Source of the DNA: Thermoprotei archaeon
GTDB lineage: Archaea > Thermoproteota > Thermoprotei > Thermofilales > B15-G2
Direction: 5' to 3'
DNA length: 37,012 bases
Assembly (NCBI GenBank): GCA_003649445.1
Contig: QMRV01000024.1
Location: 1-37,012, forward strand
A model generated the notes under the pieces. That model made no database searches. It was not told the origin of the DNA and saw only the letters and a program-made list of their open reading frames with translations. The position numbers and the translations under genes are program-made. Positions 7,747-16,211 of this stretch are shown here, piece by piece. Every line of letters starts with the position of its first letter. Within the stretch, counting starts at the first letter, position 1.

Positions 7747-8994
7747 TTACTCTAGTATTGATCTCGGGTTCCACTCTCCTTTAGCTACTTTGGGTACATA
7801 TGTTTCTAGTTCTTCTGGCTTGAAGTCTATTTTCTTGCCTTCTTCAGCTGACTTGTAGGCAGCCATCATTAGCTGGACTATTAGTAGTCCGTCGTACCAG
7901 TTCTCGGCAGGCTGTTCTCTCTTGAGGAAACACTCTACCATGTACCTGTTTTCTCCTTGGTAGCCGTATGTTACTGCCTCGTCGGGTATAGTGGGCATTA
8001 AGCCTTGGTCAGCGTTCTGTTTTTCAACAAATTCTTCTGAAGGCGGTATCTTGACATTTCTGCTGAAGAATACGAAGAGTTCTGGCTGGAGAGTATTTAT
8101 CCATAGGCTGTATTCTGGACCAAGGACTTCGAATGTCAGTCTCAGTCCTGCTCCAATGAAGCTCCAAGAAGTGTGGGTTTCTGAGAGAACTATGTTTCCT
8201 TCATCGTCTTCATATACTACTACTGCTGTAGCGTAGTCTTCTGCAGGGACTTTACTGTAGTCTACTCCGTAAGTTTTCTTGAGTTGCTCAATGTACTCTG
8301 GTCTAGTCCACTTAAGTGAAGCTATTTCAGCAGACACTTTCTTAGGCTTGAGGCTGTCTTTAGGTTTGCTTGGATCTAATAGCATATATCTGGCAGCTTC
8401 GAAGCTGTGGCACATCATATCGAGGAGTACTCCTCCTCCCGAGATAGTTGGGTTCCAGAACCAGGAGGCATGTGGTCCACCGTGTTCTTCAGCTGCTCTA
8501 GCTAAGTAGGGTCTGCCGGCGTACTTTGCTCCGTACTTCCACAGTATTTCTCTTCCTCTGACGACTGCTGGAGAGAATACTTGGTTTTCTAAGTAGCCGT
8601 GGAGAAGCCCTGCTTTTTCAATAAGCCTTATCATTTCCTTTGCTTCGGCAACTGTTCTGGCTAAAGGCTTCTCACAGGCTACTCCAATGAGATTTCCTTT
8701 GCCTTGCTCGGCTTCCTCTGCTATTGCTTTGACTATTTCTACTCTAGTGTTGTTTGGTGTAAGTATCCATATAGCATTGACATTAGGGTCGCTGAGCAAG
8801 TCATGTATATTTGTGTAGACTTTGGGTTTACCTACGCCGAACTGCTCTGCTAGAGCCGCTAGTTCTTTGGCTCTTTTTTCTGTTCGGCTGAAAATTGCGA
8901 CAATATCGGCGTTCCGGACTCCGACCCACGATTTTACATGAAATCTAGCCGAAAAGCCTGCTCCTATTAAACCTACGCCTAGTTTCTCGGGCAT
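7747..8994 (-). CDS. Gfo/Idh/MocA family oxidoreductase
   Basis: A 415-residue NAD(P)-dependent sugar oxidoreductase. The nucleotide-binding GLIGAGFSARFH lies at residues 8-19 and the catalytic CEKPL motif at 107-111. A C-terminal alpha/beta domain includes GGGVLLDMMCHSFEAARYML, which holds the family's catalytic Asp/His region. Members oxidise or reduce sugars and sugar acids; the substrate cannot be assigned. It is longer than the common 340-residue members. A TATA-like GTATATATTC (9021-9030, minus strand) sits about 30 nt before the ATG. The fused MFS transporter upstream on the same strand may supply its substrate, though each gene seems to have its own promoter. Confidence 0.87.
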   Translation of the reverse strand: MPEKLGVGLIGAGFSARFHVKSWVGVRNADIVAIFSRTEKRAKELAALAEQFGVGKPKVYTNIHDLLSDPNVNAIWILTPNNTRVEIVKAIAEEAEQGKGNLIGVACEKPLARTVAEAKEMIRLIEKAGLLHGYLENQVFSPAVVRGREILWKYGAKYAGRPYLARAAEEHGGPHASWFWNPTISGGGVLLDMMCHSFEAARYMLLDPSKPKDSLKPKKVSAEIASLKWTRPEYIEQLKKTYGVDYSKVPAEDYATAVVVYEDDEGNIVLSETHTSWSFIGAGLRLTFEVLGPEYSLWINTLQPELFVFFSRNVKIPPSEEFVEKQNADQGLMPTIPDEAVTYGYQGENRYMVECFLKREQPAENWYDGLLIVQLMMAAYKSAEEGKKIDFKPEELETYVPKVAKGEWNPRSILE

Positions 8995-9031
8995 ACTCCC
9001 GAATAATTATCGGCGCACAGAATATATACAT

Positions 9032-10777
9032 TTAAGTAGAAACCTCCTTCTCTTTCTTCTTCCTGGCTTCAACATACGCCAACTCTATTATCTTCTCAGC
9101 CACGTCAGGAGGTATTCTCTGAGTATTGATAGCTATGTCGAACGGAGGTAGCTTCTCTAAGTCGGCATTAAAGTACTTCTTAATCATTTTCGATACTTTC
9201 TTGTCTTCGTCTTCGAGCTCCTTATAGGCTACGAAAAGAGGCTCTTTCTTCTCCCTCATTATTTTGAGCGCTCTTTCGTAGCGCGGAGCCACAAGAAGCA
9301 CTACGAGCGCGTCGTTTCTCTCTTTAGCTAACTTAAGTCCAGCTTCGCCTTCGATAACCGAGGGAGCCTTCACTTTTCTCTCTAAGTCTTTCTCTGAAAC
9401 CACATCGACTATTTGCAAGCCAAGTCTGTTTCTGAGAAGCTTAGCTACAGTACCTAGTCCTGCTCCAGGAAGCTCGTATATTACTATGTGGCGCGGAGGC
9501 CTAGCAGAGACTTCTTCCTCGGGAACACTTATGTGAGTCTCAGGGACTTTAAACAGCAGGAGTGTTCTAGTAGCATCAACTACGAAAGCCACCATAAAAG
9601 GCAGTCTAGGATCAATACTCCACAGCACTCCACCCAGATATCCCGCGAAAATAGCTACAGTGTAGTATAGAATATTTCTGAGTGAAGTCCACCTAGAAAC
9701 ATATTCTTTCGGAAAAGACTCTATAAGTGAAGCAGCCATTGAAGGTGAGCCTGTAGCAAATATTCCGTAGAAAGCCCAAGAAAGCAGTGGAGCTAAGTAA
9801 GAGTACTCCGACTTAAAAGTGCCCGCCAGGACTAGAGTTAAGAAAGACAACCACAGAAAAGGCCTTAAGGTCAAGTAAACTTTCTTCCTCCCAATTTTAT
9901 CTGAGAGCTTAGATACGGGTATCAGTAGAAGAATATATGTTAGAGACTGAGCTGTAGGCAGAAAACCTATCAGCTCTCCAGGAGTACCACAAACCTCATA
10001 AGCATAAAGCGACCAAAACGGGCTAACAATAGTGTTCACGAAGGGACCTAGTGACACGAAAACAAGCCAGTAGTGTAGCTTTCTTTCACGGCTTATCTTA
10101 TAGACTTTAACGAGATCTCTGAAAGGCTCGAGAAACCTAAATTTAAGCCTCGTCTTCTTCTTGTCAGTGTACTCCGGAACTTGGAGCTTTTTAGCTAAGT
10201 AAATTGCAGCAGTAAATATAAGAAGAAAGCTTATGAAAAACGAGTACTTGACTAAATAGATTCCTCCGAAATACATTATTAGGAAAGCCGCTAGAGGAGG
10301 CACGATCATAGACATAATGTTTGATGCTGTATTAATCAAAGCAATACTAGTGCTCCTGTTTTGCCTCTTAGTAGAAACTCTGATAATGTACTGATATGAA
10401 GGTGCAATAAACGAGCTGCCTAGAGCACTTATAATAAATCCAGGTATAAGCACAACCCAGCTGTTTGCGAGGAAAAAGAGGAAAGAAGGTATTGATGCTA
10501 AGAGAGTGCCTATAACGAATGCTTTTTTCCTGCCGTAGTTATCGCTAAACCATCCGCTGAAAAGCATTGATATAAGTACAGTAAGCGAGCTAAGCGATGT
10601 AAGGAAACCTAAGATTATAGCTGAGGCTCCTAGCACATGCTTAAAGTATATTATGCCGAGTCCACCAGTTACGCCACCAGCTGTAGCCACGAGTATTGCT
10701 CTTACAAGGAGAACCCTTATACTCTGATTAGTCTTAATTATTTTCAGCGGACTACTCGACTCCCCCTCCTCGTTCAT
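9032..10777 (-). CDS. MFS transporter fused to a degenerate cytidylate-kinase-like domain
   Basis: A 581-residue protein. Residues 1-420 are an MFS carrier with about 12 helices and the loop motif GWFSDNYGRKKA near 75 and SDKIGRKKV near 305. Residues 430-575 resemble an archaeal cytidylate kinase: a beta strand and P-loop region ELPGAGLGTVAKLL, then VLLVAPRYERALKIMREK, then YFNADLEKLPPFDIAINTQR and PPDVAEKIIELAY, which match the C-terminal half of CMP kinases. The Walker A lysine is replaced by Leu441 (GAGLGT instead of GxGKGT), so catalysis is doubtful. The domain may sense nucleotides on the cytosolic side. A TATA-like box (10805-10816) precedes the ATG. I know no standard family with this architecture. 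Confidence 0.8.
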   Translation of the reverse strand: MNEEGESSSPLKIIKTNQSIRVLLVRAILVATAGGVTGGLGIIYFKHVLGASAIILGFLTSLSSLTVLISMLFSGWFSDNYGRKKAFVIGTLLASIPSFLFFLANSWVVLIPGFIISALGSSFIAPSYQYIIRVSTKRQNRSTSIALINTASNIMSMIVPPLAAFLIMYFGGIYLVKYSFFISFLLIFTAAIYLAKKLQVPEYTDKKKTRLKFRFLEPFRDLVKVYKISRERKLHYWLVFVSLGPFVNTIVSPFWSLYAYEVCGTPGELIGFLPTAQSLTYILLLIPVSKLSDKIGRKKVYLTLRPFLWLSFLTLVLAGTFKSEYSYLAPLLSWAFYGIFATGSPSMAASLIESFPKEYVSRWTSLRNILYYTVAIFAGYLGGVLWSIDPRLPFMVAFVVDATRTLLLFKVPETHISVPEEEVSARPPRHIVIYELPGAGLGTVAKLLRNRLGLQIVDVVSEKDLERKVKAPSVIEGEAGLKLAKERNDALVVLLVAPRYERALKIMREKKEPLFVAYKELEDEDKKVSKMIKKYFNADLEKLPPFDIAINTQRIPPDVAEKIIELAYVEARKKKEKEVST

Positions 10778-10822
10778 GCTTGCTGTATCTCTTCGAATCA
10801 GTCTTCTATATATAAGTAACTG

Positions 10823-11806
10823 CTAAGCCCAGAAACTATTCTCTGCCGAAATCTCTTCAACAATACTTTTCCTTAATTTATTAAATAGTGTAGATCCCAG
10901 TAAAAGCTCTATAATTCTATCAAATAATTTTCTATTAGAGAAAATAGGAGAAGAAAAGAATATAATAGATCGAAGAACAGCAAAAGGACTTTTAGCGAAA
11001 GACTCAGCATCATCGCAACATCCTGCTCTGCTAAGAGACCTTTTAACACTACTGTTTTTAAGTACTCTAACTGAATATAAGTCGGCTACATGCTCTCTCA
11101 TTCTCATAAAAGAAAAAGCAGGCAAATAAATTGGAACTACTATAGCCAAGAAAAGTAGCCCAAGTATTGTTAAGACTAAAGCTGGAAGAAAGCCTTCAGC
11201 TTTTTCGATAAGTTTTCTAGCTTTAATAAAACTACAGCCTTTAATGAGAAAATACACTCCTATCGAGAAAATAATGAGAGGAGTCAATGCAAGAGAAAGC
11301 AAGTAGAGTATATCGTAGCTCTTTAGGTGTAAATATTCATGAAGAACTACAGCCTTAAATTCATCTTCTGATAATACTTCATGAAACTTTCTATCAAATA
11401 TAATAATTTTACTAAAATGATTATCAATGCTAAAAGCGTTAAATACTCCTAAGTCTGCTAAGTAAATGTAGGCGGGCTTAATGTTGCTAAGAACCTTGTC
11501 ATTTAAGGTCAATTTACTTAGTTTTAATCCTTTTAAAATAAATTTAGGGTATACTGTATATTGCAAAATAATAAATGATAAAACTGATATTAAAACAACT
11601 ACATTAAATCCAAGAACGAGAGACAGCAATGCCATATAAGATAAACCCACTACTGCAGCTAAAATAATTGCTTCTATTACTGAAGCATACTTGAATACCT
11701 TGGCTGCATTGAGTCTTTTAGCTAGCAGATAGGCTACAGCAATCACTAGCACTGAAACAATGTTGCAGCCTATGAGCACTGCAGCTAAGTGACCTCCTGG
11801 CAACAC
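10823..11806 (-). CDS. Membrane-embedded M48-type zinc metalloprotease
   Basis: A 327-residue protein with hydrophobic helices at about 5-28, 42-85, 165-190 and 205-232. The zinc site HEYLH is at 156-160, with the third ligand Glu238 in MREHVADLYSVRVL. This is the layout of HtpX-like and Ste24-like M48 peptidases, which degrade misfolded membrane proteins. Cytosolic exposure of the active site is expected for the family. The GTG start at 11806 has GGTGAG five bases upstream. A TATA-like TTTATATAAGG lies close to that, so the exact start is somewhat uncertain. It is followed by the MFS-fusion gene on the same strand. Confidence 0.8.
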   Translation of the reverse strand: MLPGGHLAAVLIGCNIVSVLVIAVAYLLAKRLNAAKVFKYASVIEAIILAAVVGLSYMALLSLVLGFNVVVLISVLSFIILQYTVYPKFILKGLKLSKLTLNDKVLSNIKPAYIYLADLGVFNAFSIDNHFSKIIIFDRKFHEVLSEDEFKAVVLHEYLHLKSYDILYLLSLALTPLIIFSIGVYFLIKGCSFIKARKLIEKAEGFLPALVLTILGLLFLAIVVPIYLPAFSFMRMREHVADLYSVRVLKNSSVKRSLSRAGCCDDAESFAKSPFAVLRSIIFFSSPIFSNRKLFDRIIELLLGSTLFNKLRKSIVEEISAENSFWA

Positions 11807-11823
11807 TTTCTCACCTTATATAA

Positions 11824-12060
11824 ATAGCAGAACTCACCTAAATCTACTACTTCAAAGTAATTTAGCAGATAATTTAAATAAACTTTAGTGCCTCTAAAGA
11901 TATCACCGACAATCACTTAAGAGATATGTTACTAAATCTACTACAATAAAGGTACTGAAACATAGCAGAGAAATTAACTGAGCACTAGAAACTACCGTAT
12001 CTGAAGAAACTAGTTCAATATCAGAGTGTATCTCTAAAAGATCGGAAGTAGCTTACTAAC
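11824..12060. other. Intergenic stretch without a recognisable gene
   Basis: No open frame of note and no RNA fold is visible here. It is AT-rich. A 13-nt word, CTAAATCTACTAC, occurs twice, near 11838 and near 11933. I see nothing else that can be supported. Confidence 0.5.
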
Positions 12061-12077
12061 CCTTTTATAACGAAAAA

Positions 12078-12086
12078 CTTAAAAAC
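12078..12086 (+). promoter_or_regulatory. TATA-like box for the GC-rich RNA candidate
   Basis: CTTAAAAAC preceded by the purine-rich CGAAAAA (a BRE-like element), centred about 26 nt upstream of base 12107. This is where the GC-rich hairpin sequence begins, as expected for an archaeal RNA gene. Confidence 0.5.
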
Positions 12087-12106
12087 TTTGGTTAAAAGTG
12101 AAATAC

Positions 12107-12210
12107 GAGGGGAGGGAGTGAGGCAGGCGTCGAGTCCCCTCAGCTCCCCCTTGATTGAGTCTCCCCTGAGTTGTGAGGGGGGTCTGGTGGCCGCTCACTC
12201 CCTCCCCTGC
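12107..12210 (+). ncRNA. Candidate structured non-coding RNA, GC-rich hairpin
   Basis: About 100 bases of very GC-rich sequence stand alone in AT-rich DNA. The ends pair perfectly over 14 bp: GGGGAGGGAGTGAG (12109-12122) with CTCACTCCCTCCCC (12194-12207). The stem can be extended by GGC/GCC around a bulged G. Inside, CCCCTCA (12136-12142) can pair with TGAGGGG (12174-12180). A TATA-like box lies 26 nt before the first base and a T-rich run follows. I tried tRNA, 5S, SRP and RNase P motifs and none fits. In AT-rich hyperthermophiles such islands usually mark stable RNAs, but the family is unknown. A 62-codon open frame across it (12088-12276) is probably accidental. Confidence 0.55.
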
Positions 12211-12292
12211 TTCTTAAGAATTCTTCTATATGTTGACTTAACTCAGCTTCTATTAGACAAAAAAGTAGTAATATAAGCTGGAGAAGATAGCT

Positions 12293-12588
12293 ATGAAAGA
12301 AAAGCTTTGCCGAAAACTAAAGGAGATTTTGGAGTCTGAGCTTGAGGAACTTATTGGAAGGCTTCAAGTAAAGGACTTTTCTTCACAGAAACAGTACTCG
12401 AAGTTTTCACCGAGCTAGATAAGAAAATTGGTTTTGGTAAGGCTATTCAAGTACTTTTAGAAGCAGAAGCTATTGAAAAATGTCTTCGTTACAATATAGT
12501 AATTGTTGAAAATAGTGGCGTAGGCAGAATTAGTTTATGTAGGCGATATACGCTAGGAGTATTTGAGGCTGCGGAATTTCTACAATAA
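12293..12588 (+). pseudogene. Small gene with a frameshift, unknown product
   Basis: An ATG at 12293 opens a frame (MKEKLCRKLKEILESELEEL...) that stops at 12416-12418. The downstream sequence continues as good coding sequence in another frame (ETVLEVFTELDKKIGFGKAI..., ending LGVFEAAEFLQ) to TAA 12586. That second frame has no ATG of its own, so one gene of about 98 codons with a frameshift near 12370-12390 is the simplest reading. I recognise no family. Two overlapping small genes, or a sequencing error, remain possible. Only 1 bp separates its end from the next small gene. Confidence 0.5.
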
Positions 12589-12589
12589 A

Positions 12590-12826
12590 GTGTTTTTGAA
12601 TTTATCTAGATACACCTTTACTAGAGAAGTAGAATGTAGAGCTACTGTAGATAAAAGGTGTATTTTAATTCACGCAAGTATTAGTTCTTCAGTGAGTTTA
12701 AAGGAGACAATTAAAGTACTTAAGGAAAAGGTACCTAATTTCTTTGAATATGTTAGCATAGAAAAAAGTTTTGAGCTTGCGAAAAATACCTGGGGTATCG
12801 ACTTGAATGAAGCAATTCACTCGTAA
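12590..12826 (+). CDS. Small hypothetical protein
   Basis: A 78-residue frame from GTG 12590, directly after the TAA of the preceding frameshifted gene. A longer frame from a TTG at 12563 is possible but overlaps the upstream coding sequence. The protein has a beta-rich first half (RCILIHASISSSVSL) and a helical second half (KETIKVLKEKVPNFFEYVSIEKSFELAKNT). No family is recognised. Given the broken neighbour it may be part of the same decaying locus. Its last 10 bp overlap the convergent dCTP deaminase gene. Confidence 0.4.
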   Translation: MFLNLSRYTFTREVECRATVDKRCILIHASISSSVSLKETIKVLKEKVPNFFEYVSIEKSFELAKNTWGIDLNEAIHS

Positions 12827-13359
12827 AAGGGTATTTTTCGCGGAAGAGTTATTTCCTTCTGATTAAAGTACATACCTTTACGTCTACCATAATCTTTTTC
12901 GGGACTATAGTTTTTAATAAATACTACTTGAGCTATAGCCATTTTTTCTCTCAGCACTATAGGCACATTGTTGTGATTAAATATTTCCAGAACAATATAT
13001 CCTCTACTACCGGGATGTATTAGTGCTGCGGCGTGGACTTGTAGTCCGAGGCGGGCCAGTGAGGATTTTCCGCTGACAAATCCTGTAACGTTGCTCGGTA
13101 ACTCGATCCACTCGAGTGTTCTACCTAAGACGAAGTGATGAGGTTGTACAACTATTTCAGATGACTTAACTCTCTCGTATTTGAGTTCATCTAGCTTACC
13201 GACGTCTATAACAGGTGTGTTAATATAGTCCATTACGATAAACTCGTTCGATAAATGTACTTCGTAGCTCACATCGTCTAAGTATTTTCTGCTAAAAGGC
13301 TTTATCACAAGATCTCCTTTCTCTATGAGCTCGAGTAGCTCCCTGTCACTTAGTATCAT
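12817..13359 (-). CDS. dcd: dCTP deaminase
   Basis: A 180-residue enzyme that converts dCTP to dUTP for dTTP synthesis; some archaeal members also hydrolyse dUTP. Recognisable blocks are MILSDRELLELIEKGDLVIKP at the start, VTGFVSGKSSLARLGLQVHA in the middle, and HPGSRGYIVLEIFNHN, which holds the catalytic glutamate. The C-terminal GRRKGMYFNQKEI forms the flexible tail that closes on the nucleotide. Length is typical. The ATG at 13359 has a TATA-like TTATATTAGG (13382-13391, minus strand) about 27 nt upstream, so a leaderless mRNA is likely. It is divergent from the C/D sRNA gene. Confidence 0.88.
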   Translation of the reverse strand: MILSDRELLELIEKGDLVIKPFSRKYLDDVSYEVHLSNEFIVMDYINTPVIDVGKLDELKYERVKSSEIVVQPHHFVLGRTLEWIELPSNVTGFVSGKSSLARLGLQVHAAALIHPGSRGYIVLEIFNHNNVPIVLREKMAIAQVVFIKNYSPEKDYGRRKGMYFNQKEITLPRKIPFYE

Positions 13360-13416
13360 TTCGTGAAAATAAGAAAATTCGCCTAATATAAGTAAATTAC
13401 TTAAAAAGAGTACAAT

Positions 13417-13426
13417 AAAAATATAG
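13417..13426 (+). promoter_or_regulatory. TATA-like box for the C/D box sRNA
   Basis: AAAAATATAG, centred about 26 nt upstream of base 13447, just before the C box. It lies in the 144-bp gap between dcd and pmbA and points to an independent sRNA transcript. Confidence 0.45.
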
Positions 13427-13448
13427 GGGTAGCAAACTTTAAGGTAAG

Positions 13449-13504
13449 CGGTGATGAGACCGCTGGGAGCTAATGATCTGTGATGGCGAGGGGGTTGGCT
13501 GATT
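13449..13504 (+). ncRNA. C/D box guide sRNA
   Basis: Box order and spacing match an archaeal C/D guide RNA: C box GTGATGA (13451-13457), a 15-nt guide (13458-13472), D' box ATGA (13473-13476), a 3-nt spacer, C' box GTGATGG (13480-13486), a 12-nt guide (13487-13498), and D box CTGA (13499-13502). By the D+5 rule the targeted 2'-O-methyl sites would pair with bases 13468 and 13494. The targets, probably rRNA or tRNA, were not identified. D' is a one-base variant of CTGA, which is common. The RNA ends next to the stop codon of the convergent pmbA gene (13504). Confidence 0.75.
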
Positions 13505-14814
13505 TACTTGCCGACTATGTTTACTCCTTCTATCTTAATTACTGGTGTTAATACTGACCACTTGAATTTTCTTTCTTTACTTAGTGCACTTATATTCTTT
13601 ATGAAATCATAGAGATTCCCCACAATCATGCACTCCCTGACAGGATATTTTTTCTCACCATTTTCTACTAAGAAGGCTTGCTTAGCTGTACCTGATACTA
13701 CTCCGTCTACTGAGCTCATTTTTCCTGAAAACCTACTTATGAAAAGCCCCTTATTTGTTTCATTTATTATTTCCTCTATTGTAATGTCTCCTGGCTCTAT
13801 TATTGTGTTTGACGGTAGCACAGCTAAAAGAGAAGCGGCATTTCCTGTAGGCTTCATACCTAGTATTTCGGCCGTAAACGTGTTGTTGAGAAATGTTTTC
13901 AGCACTCCTTTCTCTAAAACTACTGTTCTCTGTCGCGGAGAGCCTTCTGCATCAAATTTAGATGTAGATATTCCGCCGGGCATTACTCCGTCATCTACTA
14001 TAGTCAAGTTGGCTGAAGCTATTTGCTGACCCAGCTTATCTTTAAGAGGACTACTTCCTCTCCAGACATTGTCGCCTGAGTATGCTCTAGCGAGATTTAG
14101 TACTAGAAAAGCTGCTACTTCGTAGTCAAGTATAAGAGAACCTTTAAAACTCTCTATAGGCTTTAAGTGGAGAGACTCTAATGCCTTTTTGGCCGCCGCT
14201 TTCCCTAACTCCGCGAAATCTATGTCAAGTTTTCTCGATACAGCATCTTCTGTAGCAAAACTTCCTACTGTGCCAGCCTCTTTAGCTACTGTAACTAAGT
14301 AAGCGGAAACACTTGTTCCCTTATCTTCGCCCCATAATCCTCTACTGTTAGCTATAATTACTTCAGATTCTCCTGTGCTAAGTTCTCCCTGCATTACTAC
14401 AACGTTTCGACCTTCTTCTTTGACTGCGTCTAGGCATATTTTCATGAACTCTACTGCTTCTTCAGGCTCTAGCTCAGCCACTTTTGTATCATACACATCT
14501 TTTATTTCAGGATACTTGCGGGGTTCGGGTAAGTGCTTCCAGTGAGGATTTTCCGTAATGGCTTTGGCTAAGCTAACTGCTCTTTCTACACACTTTCTTA
14601 CTTCTTTTTCATCTAGACTATTTGTCGAAGAGTATCCTAGCTTCTTTCCGACTATAGCTGTTATGGAGAGTCTCACTCCTTCATTGTAAGCTACATTAGA
14701 TATCGCATCTGAAGTTACTTCAACTCTATAGCCTCTACCTTTAGCTAAAACTACATGTACTTCTGTTGCACCTAGCTCTAGAGCATATTTTAAAGCAAAC
14801 TCGACTACACTCAT
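13504..14814 (-). CDS. pmbA: TldE/PmbA subunit of the TldD/TldE protease
   Basis: A 436-residue member of the TldD/PmbA (microcin-processing) family. It has the N-terminal domain typical of the family (EVHVVLAKGRGYRVEVTSDA) and the C-terminal barrel with VVDDGVMPGG, FDAEGSPRQRTVVLEKGVL and MKPTGNA. It lacks the HExxxH zinc motif of TldD, which marks it as the TldE (PmbA) partner. The heterodimer cleaves unfolded peptides and is known in archaea and bacteria. The ATG at 14814 overlaps the stop of tldD by 4 bp (ATGA), so the two are translationally coupled. Confidence 0.88.
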   Translation of the reverse strand: MSVVEFALKYALELGATEVHVVLAKGRGYRVEVTSDAISNVAYNEGVRLSITAIVGKKLGYSSTNSLDEKEVRKCVERAVSLAKAITENPHWKHLPEPRKYPEIKDVYDTKVAELEPEEAVEFMKICLDAVKEEGRNVVVMQGELSTGESEVIIANSRGLWGEDKGTSVSAYLVTVAKEAGTVGSFATEDAVSRKLDIDFAELGKAAAKKALESLHLKPIESFKGSLILDYEVAAFLVLNLARAYSGDNVWRGSSPLKDKLGQQIASANLTIVDDGVMPGGISTSKFDAEGSPRQRTVVLEKGVLKTFLNNTFTAEILGMKPTGNAASLLAVLPSNTIIEPGDITIEEIINETNKGLFISRFSGKMSSVDGVVSGTAKQAFLVENGEKKYPVRECMIVGNLYDFIKNISALSKERKFKWSVLTPVIKIEGVNIVGK

Positions 14815-16211
14815 TTTTTACCACCTACAATAAGTTTACATCTTATGTGTGGACCTCCTCCGTCTACTGGAGCCATTTGCCCTTTGCCGCATGTTCCAGG
14901 AAAACCTATGATTAAGTCTTTGCCCACAGCGTCTACGCTTTTAAGCACTTCTATAGCATTTCCTGACACTGTTACGCCTCTATAGGCCTCTTTCAGCTCA
15001 CCGTTTTCTATTCCCCAAGCTTCTTGCACCACGAACATAAAGTCTCCATTAGTGTCTGCTTGACCACCCATTGCTCCTTTAAGGTAGAAGCCTTCCTTTG
15101 TTTCCTTTATTATTTCGTCTGGATCCCAGTCTCCGGGAAGCATATAGGTGTTCCGCATACGGACTAGTGGAGCAAAGTTGTAGTTTTGGGCTCTAGCGTT
15201 GCCTGTAGGCTCCATGCCTAAGACTGCCGCTGTTTCGCGGCTCTGCATGTACTCTTTGAGTACTCCTTCCTCAACAATAGTTACTTTCCGTGCTCTTACT
15301 CCTTCGTCGTCATAGGGTGTCCAGCCGTTAGCGTAAGGTGGCTCAGGGTCATCTACTATAGTTACTAGCTTCGAAACTATTTTCTGTCCAACTTTACCTG
15401 TCAGCACGTCTCCTGTAATAACTAAATCTGCTTCAGCACAGTGGCCGAATGCTTCGTGAACTATTAGCGCTAAGAGCTTGTTATCTAACACTACTGTTGA
15501 GAGACCTCCTTTAGGTAAGCCTGCTTTAAGGAGCCTTATTGCTCTCTCAGCAGCTGTTTTAGCTAGTTCAATAGGTTCTTCTCCGCGGAAAATTTCAAAG
15601 CCTTTTACACCGCCCATTGTCTCGTACGCCGGTGAAAGTACTCCTGCCTCTCCAGCAGTCACATAGATTCTGAAATATGTTCTAATGCCGTCGATTACTA
15701 TTTCTGCTCCCTCACTGCTAACAAATACTTTCCTGAAACTGTAGTCAGTATAGTAGACTGATGTATCTTTCACTACGTCGCCGTAGCCCGTAATGACCTT
15801 GTCTGCTTCAAGAGCAAGCTTGACTTTATCTTCGACTGGTACTTTAGCAGGATTTTCTTTGACTACTGCCTTAACGTAATCCTTATATACTTTTACTTCA
15901 GCTAACTCGACGTTCTTTTTACGTGCTTTAGCCGATGTCTTAGCTAGCTTAAATGCTTTCTCAAGAGCTTTCTTCAAGTCAGTGTAAGTGAAAGATTCTG
16001 ATGAAGCAAAACCCCACGCGCCGTCAGCCAACACTCTTATGCCTACTCCTCTGCTTATAGAAGCTTGAGAAGCCTCTACAGCACCTTTCCTCACAGTTAC
16101 ACTAAAGCCTTCTCGGAGCTCGTAGCGCATATCGGCGTACTCATAGCCAAGAGAACTCGTATCCTCAAGTACTCTGTTCAGGATATCAATAATAGGCTCT
16201 TTTTCAGACAT
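14811..16211 (-). CDS. tldD: TldD metalloprotease subunit
   Basis: A 466-residue metalloprotease subunit. The zinc site HEAFGH is at residues 252-257 in VHEAFGHCAEAD, and a conserved cysteine, Cys441, lies in FPGTCGKGQMAPVDGGG, the position of the third ligand in the family. The N-terminal domain includes RGVGIRVLADGAWGFASS. With the downstream pmbA product it forms the TldD/TldE protease. It is the first gene of a two-gene operon. A perfect palindrome (16211-16225) touches the start codon and could be an operator. Confidence 0.9.
   Translation of the reverse strand: MSEKEPIIDILNRVLEDTSSLGYEYADMRYELREGFSVTVRKGAVEASQASISRGVGIRVLADGAWGFASSESFTYTDLKKALEKAFKLAKTSAKARKKNVELAEVKVYKDYVKAVVKENPAKVPVEDKVKLALEADKVITGYGDVVKDTSVYYTDYSFRKVFVSSEGAEIVIDGIRTYFRIYVTAGEAGVLSPAYETMGGVKGFEIFRGEEPIELAKTAAERAIRLLKAGLPKGGLSTVVLDNKLLALIVHEAFGHCAEADLVITGDVLTGKVGQKIVSKLVTIVDDPEPPYANGWTPYDDEGVRARKVTIVEEGVLKEYMQSRETAAVLGMEPTGNARAQNYNFAPLVRMRNTYMLPGDWDPDEIIKETKEGFYLKGAMGGQADTNGDFMFVVQEAWGIENGELKEAYRGVTVSGNAIEVLKSVDAVGKDLIIGFPGTCGKGQMAPVDGGGPHIRCKLIVGGKK

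Noticed and set aside
12107..12210. tRNA, 5S, SRP or RNase P identity for the GC-rich hairpin
   Set aside because: The TCGAGTCC segment is superficially T-arm-like but lacks the TTC start and a correct acceptor stem; conserved motifs of the other RNAs are not seen.
12088..12276. Open frame of 62 codons on the plus strand
   Set aside because: It crosses the GC-rich RNA candidate, has low-complexity Ser/Pro/Leu content and no supporting start signal; the open frame looks accidental.
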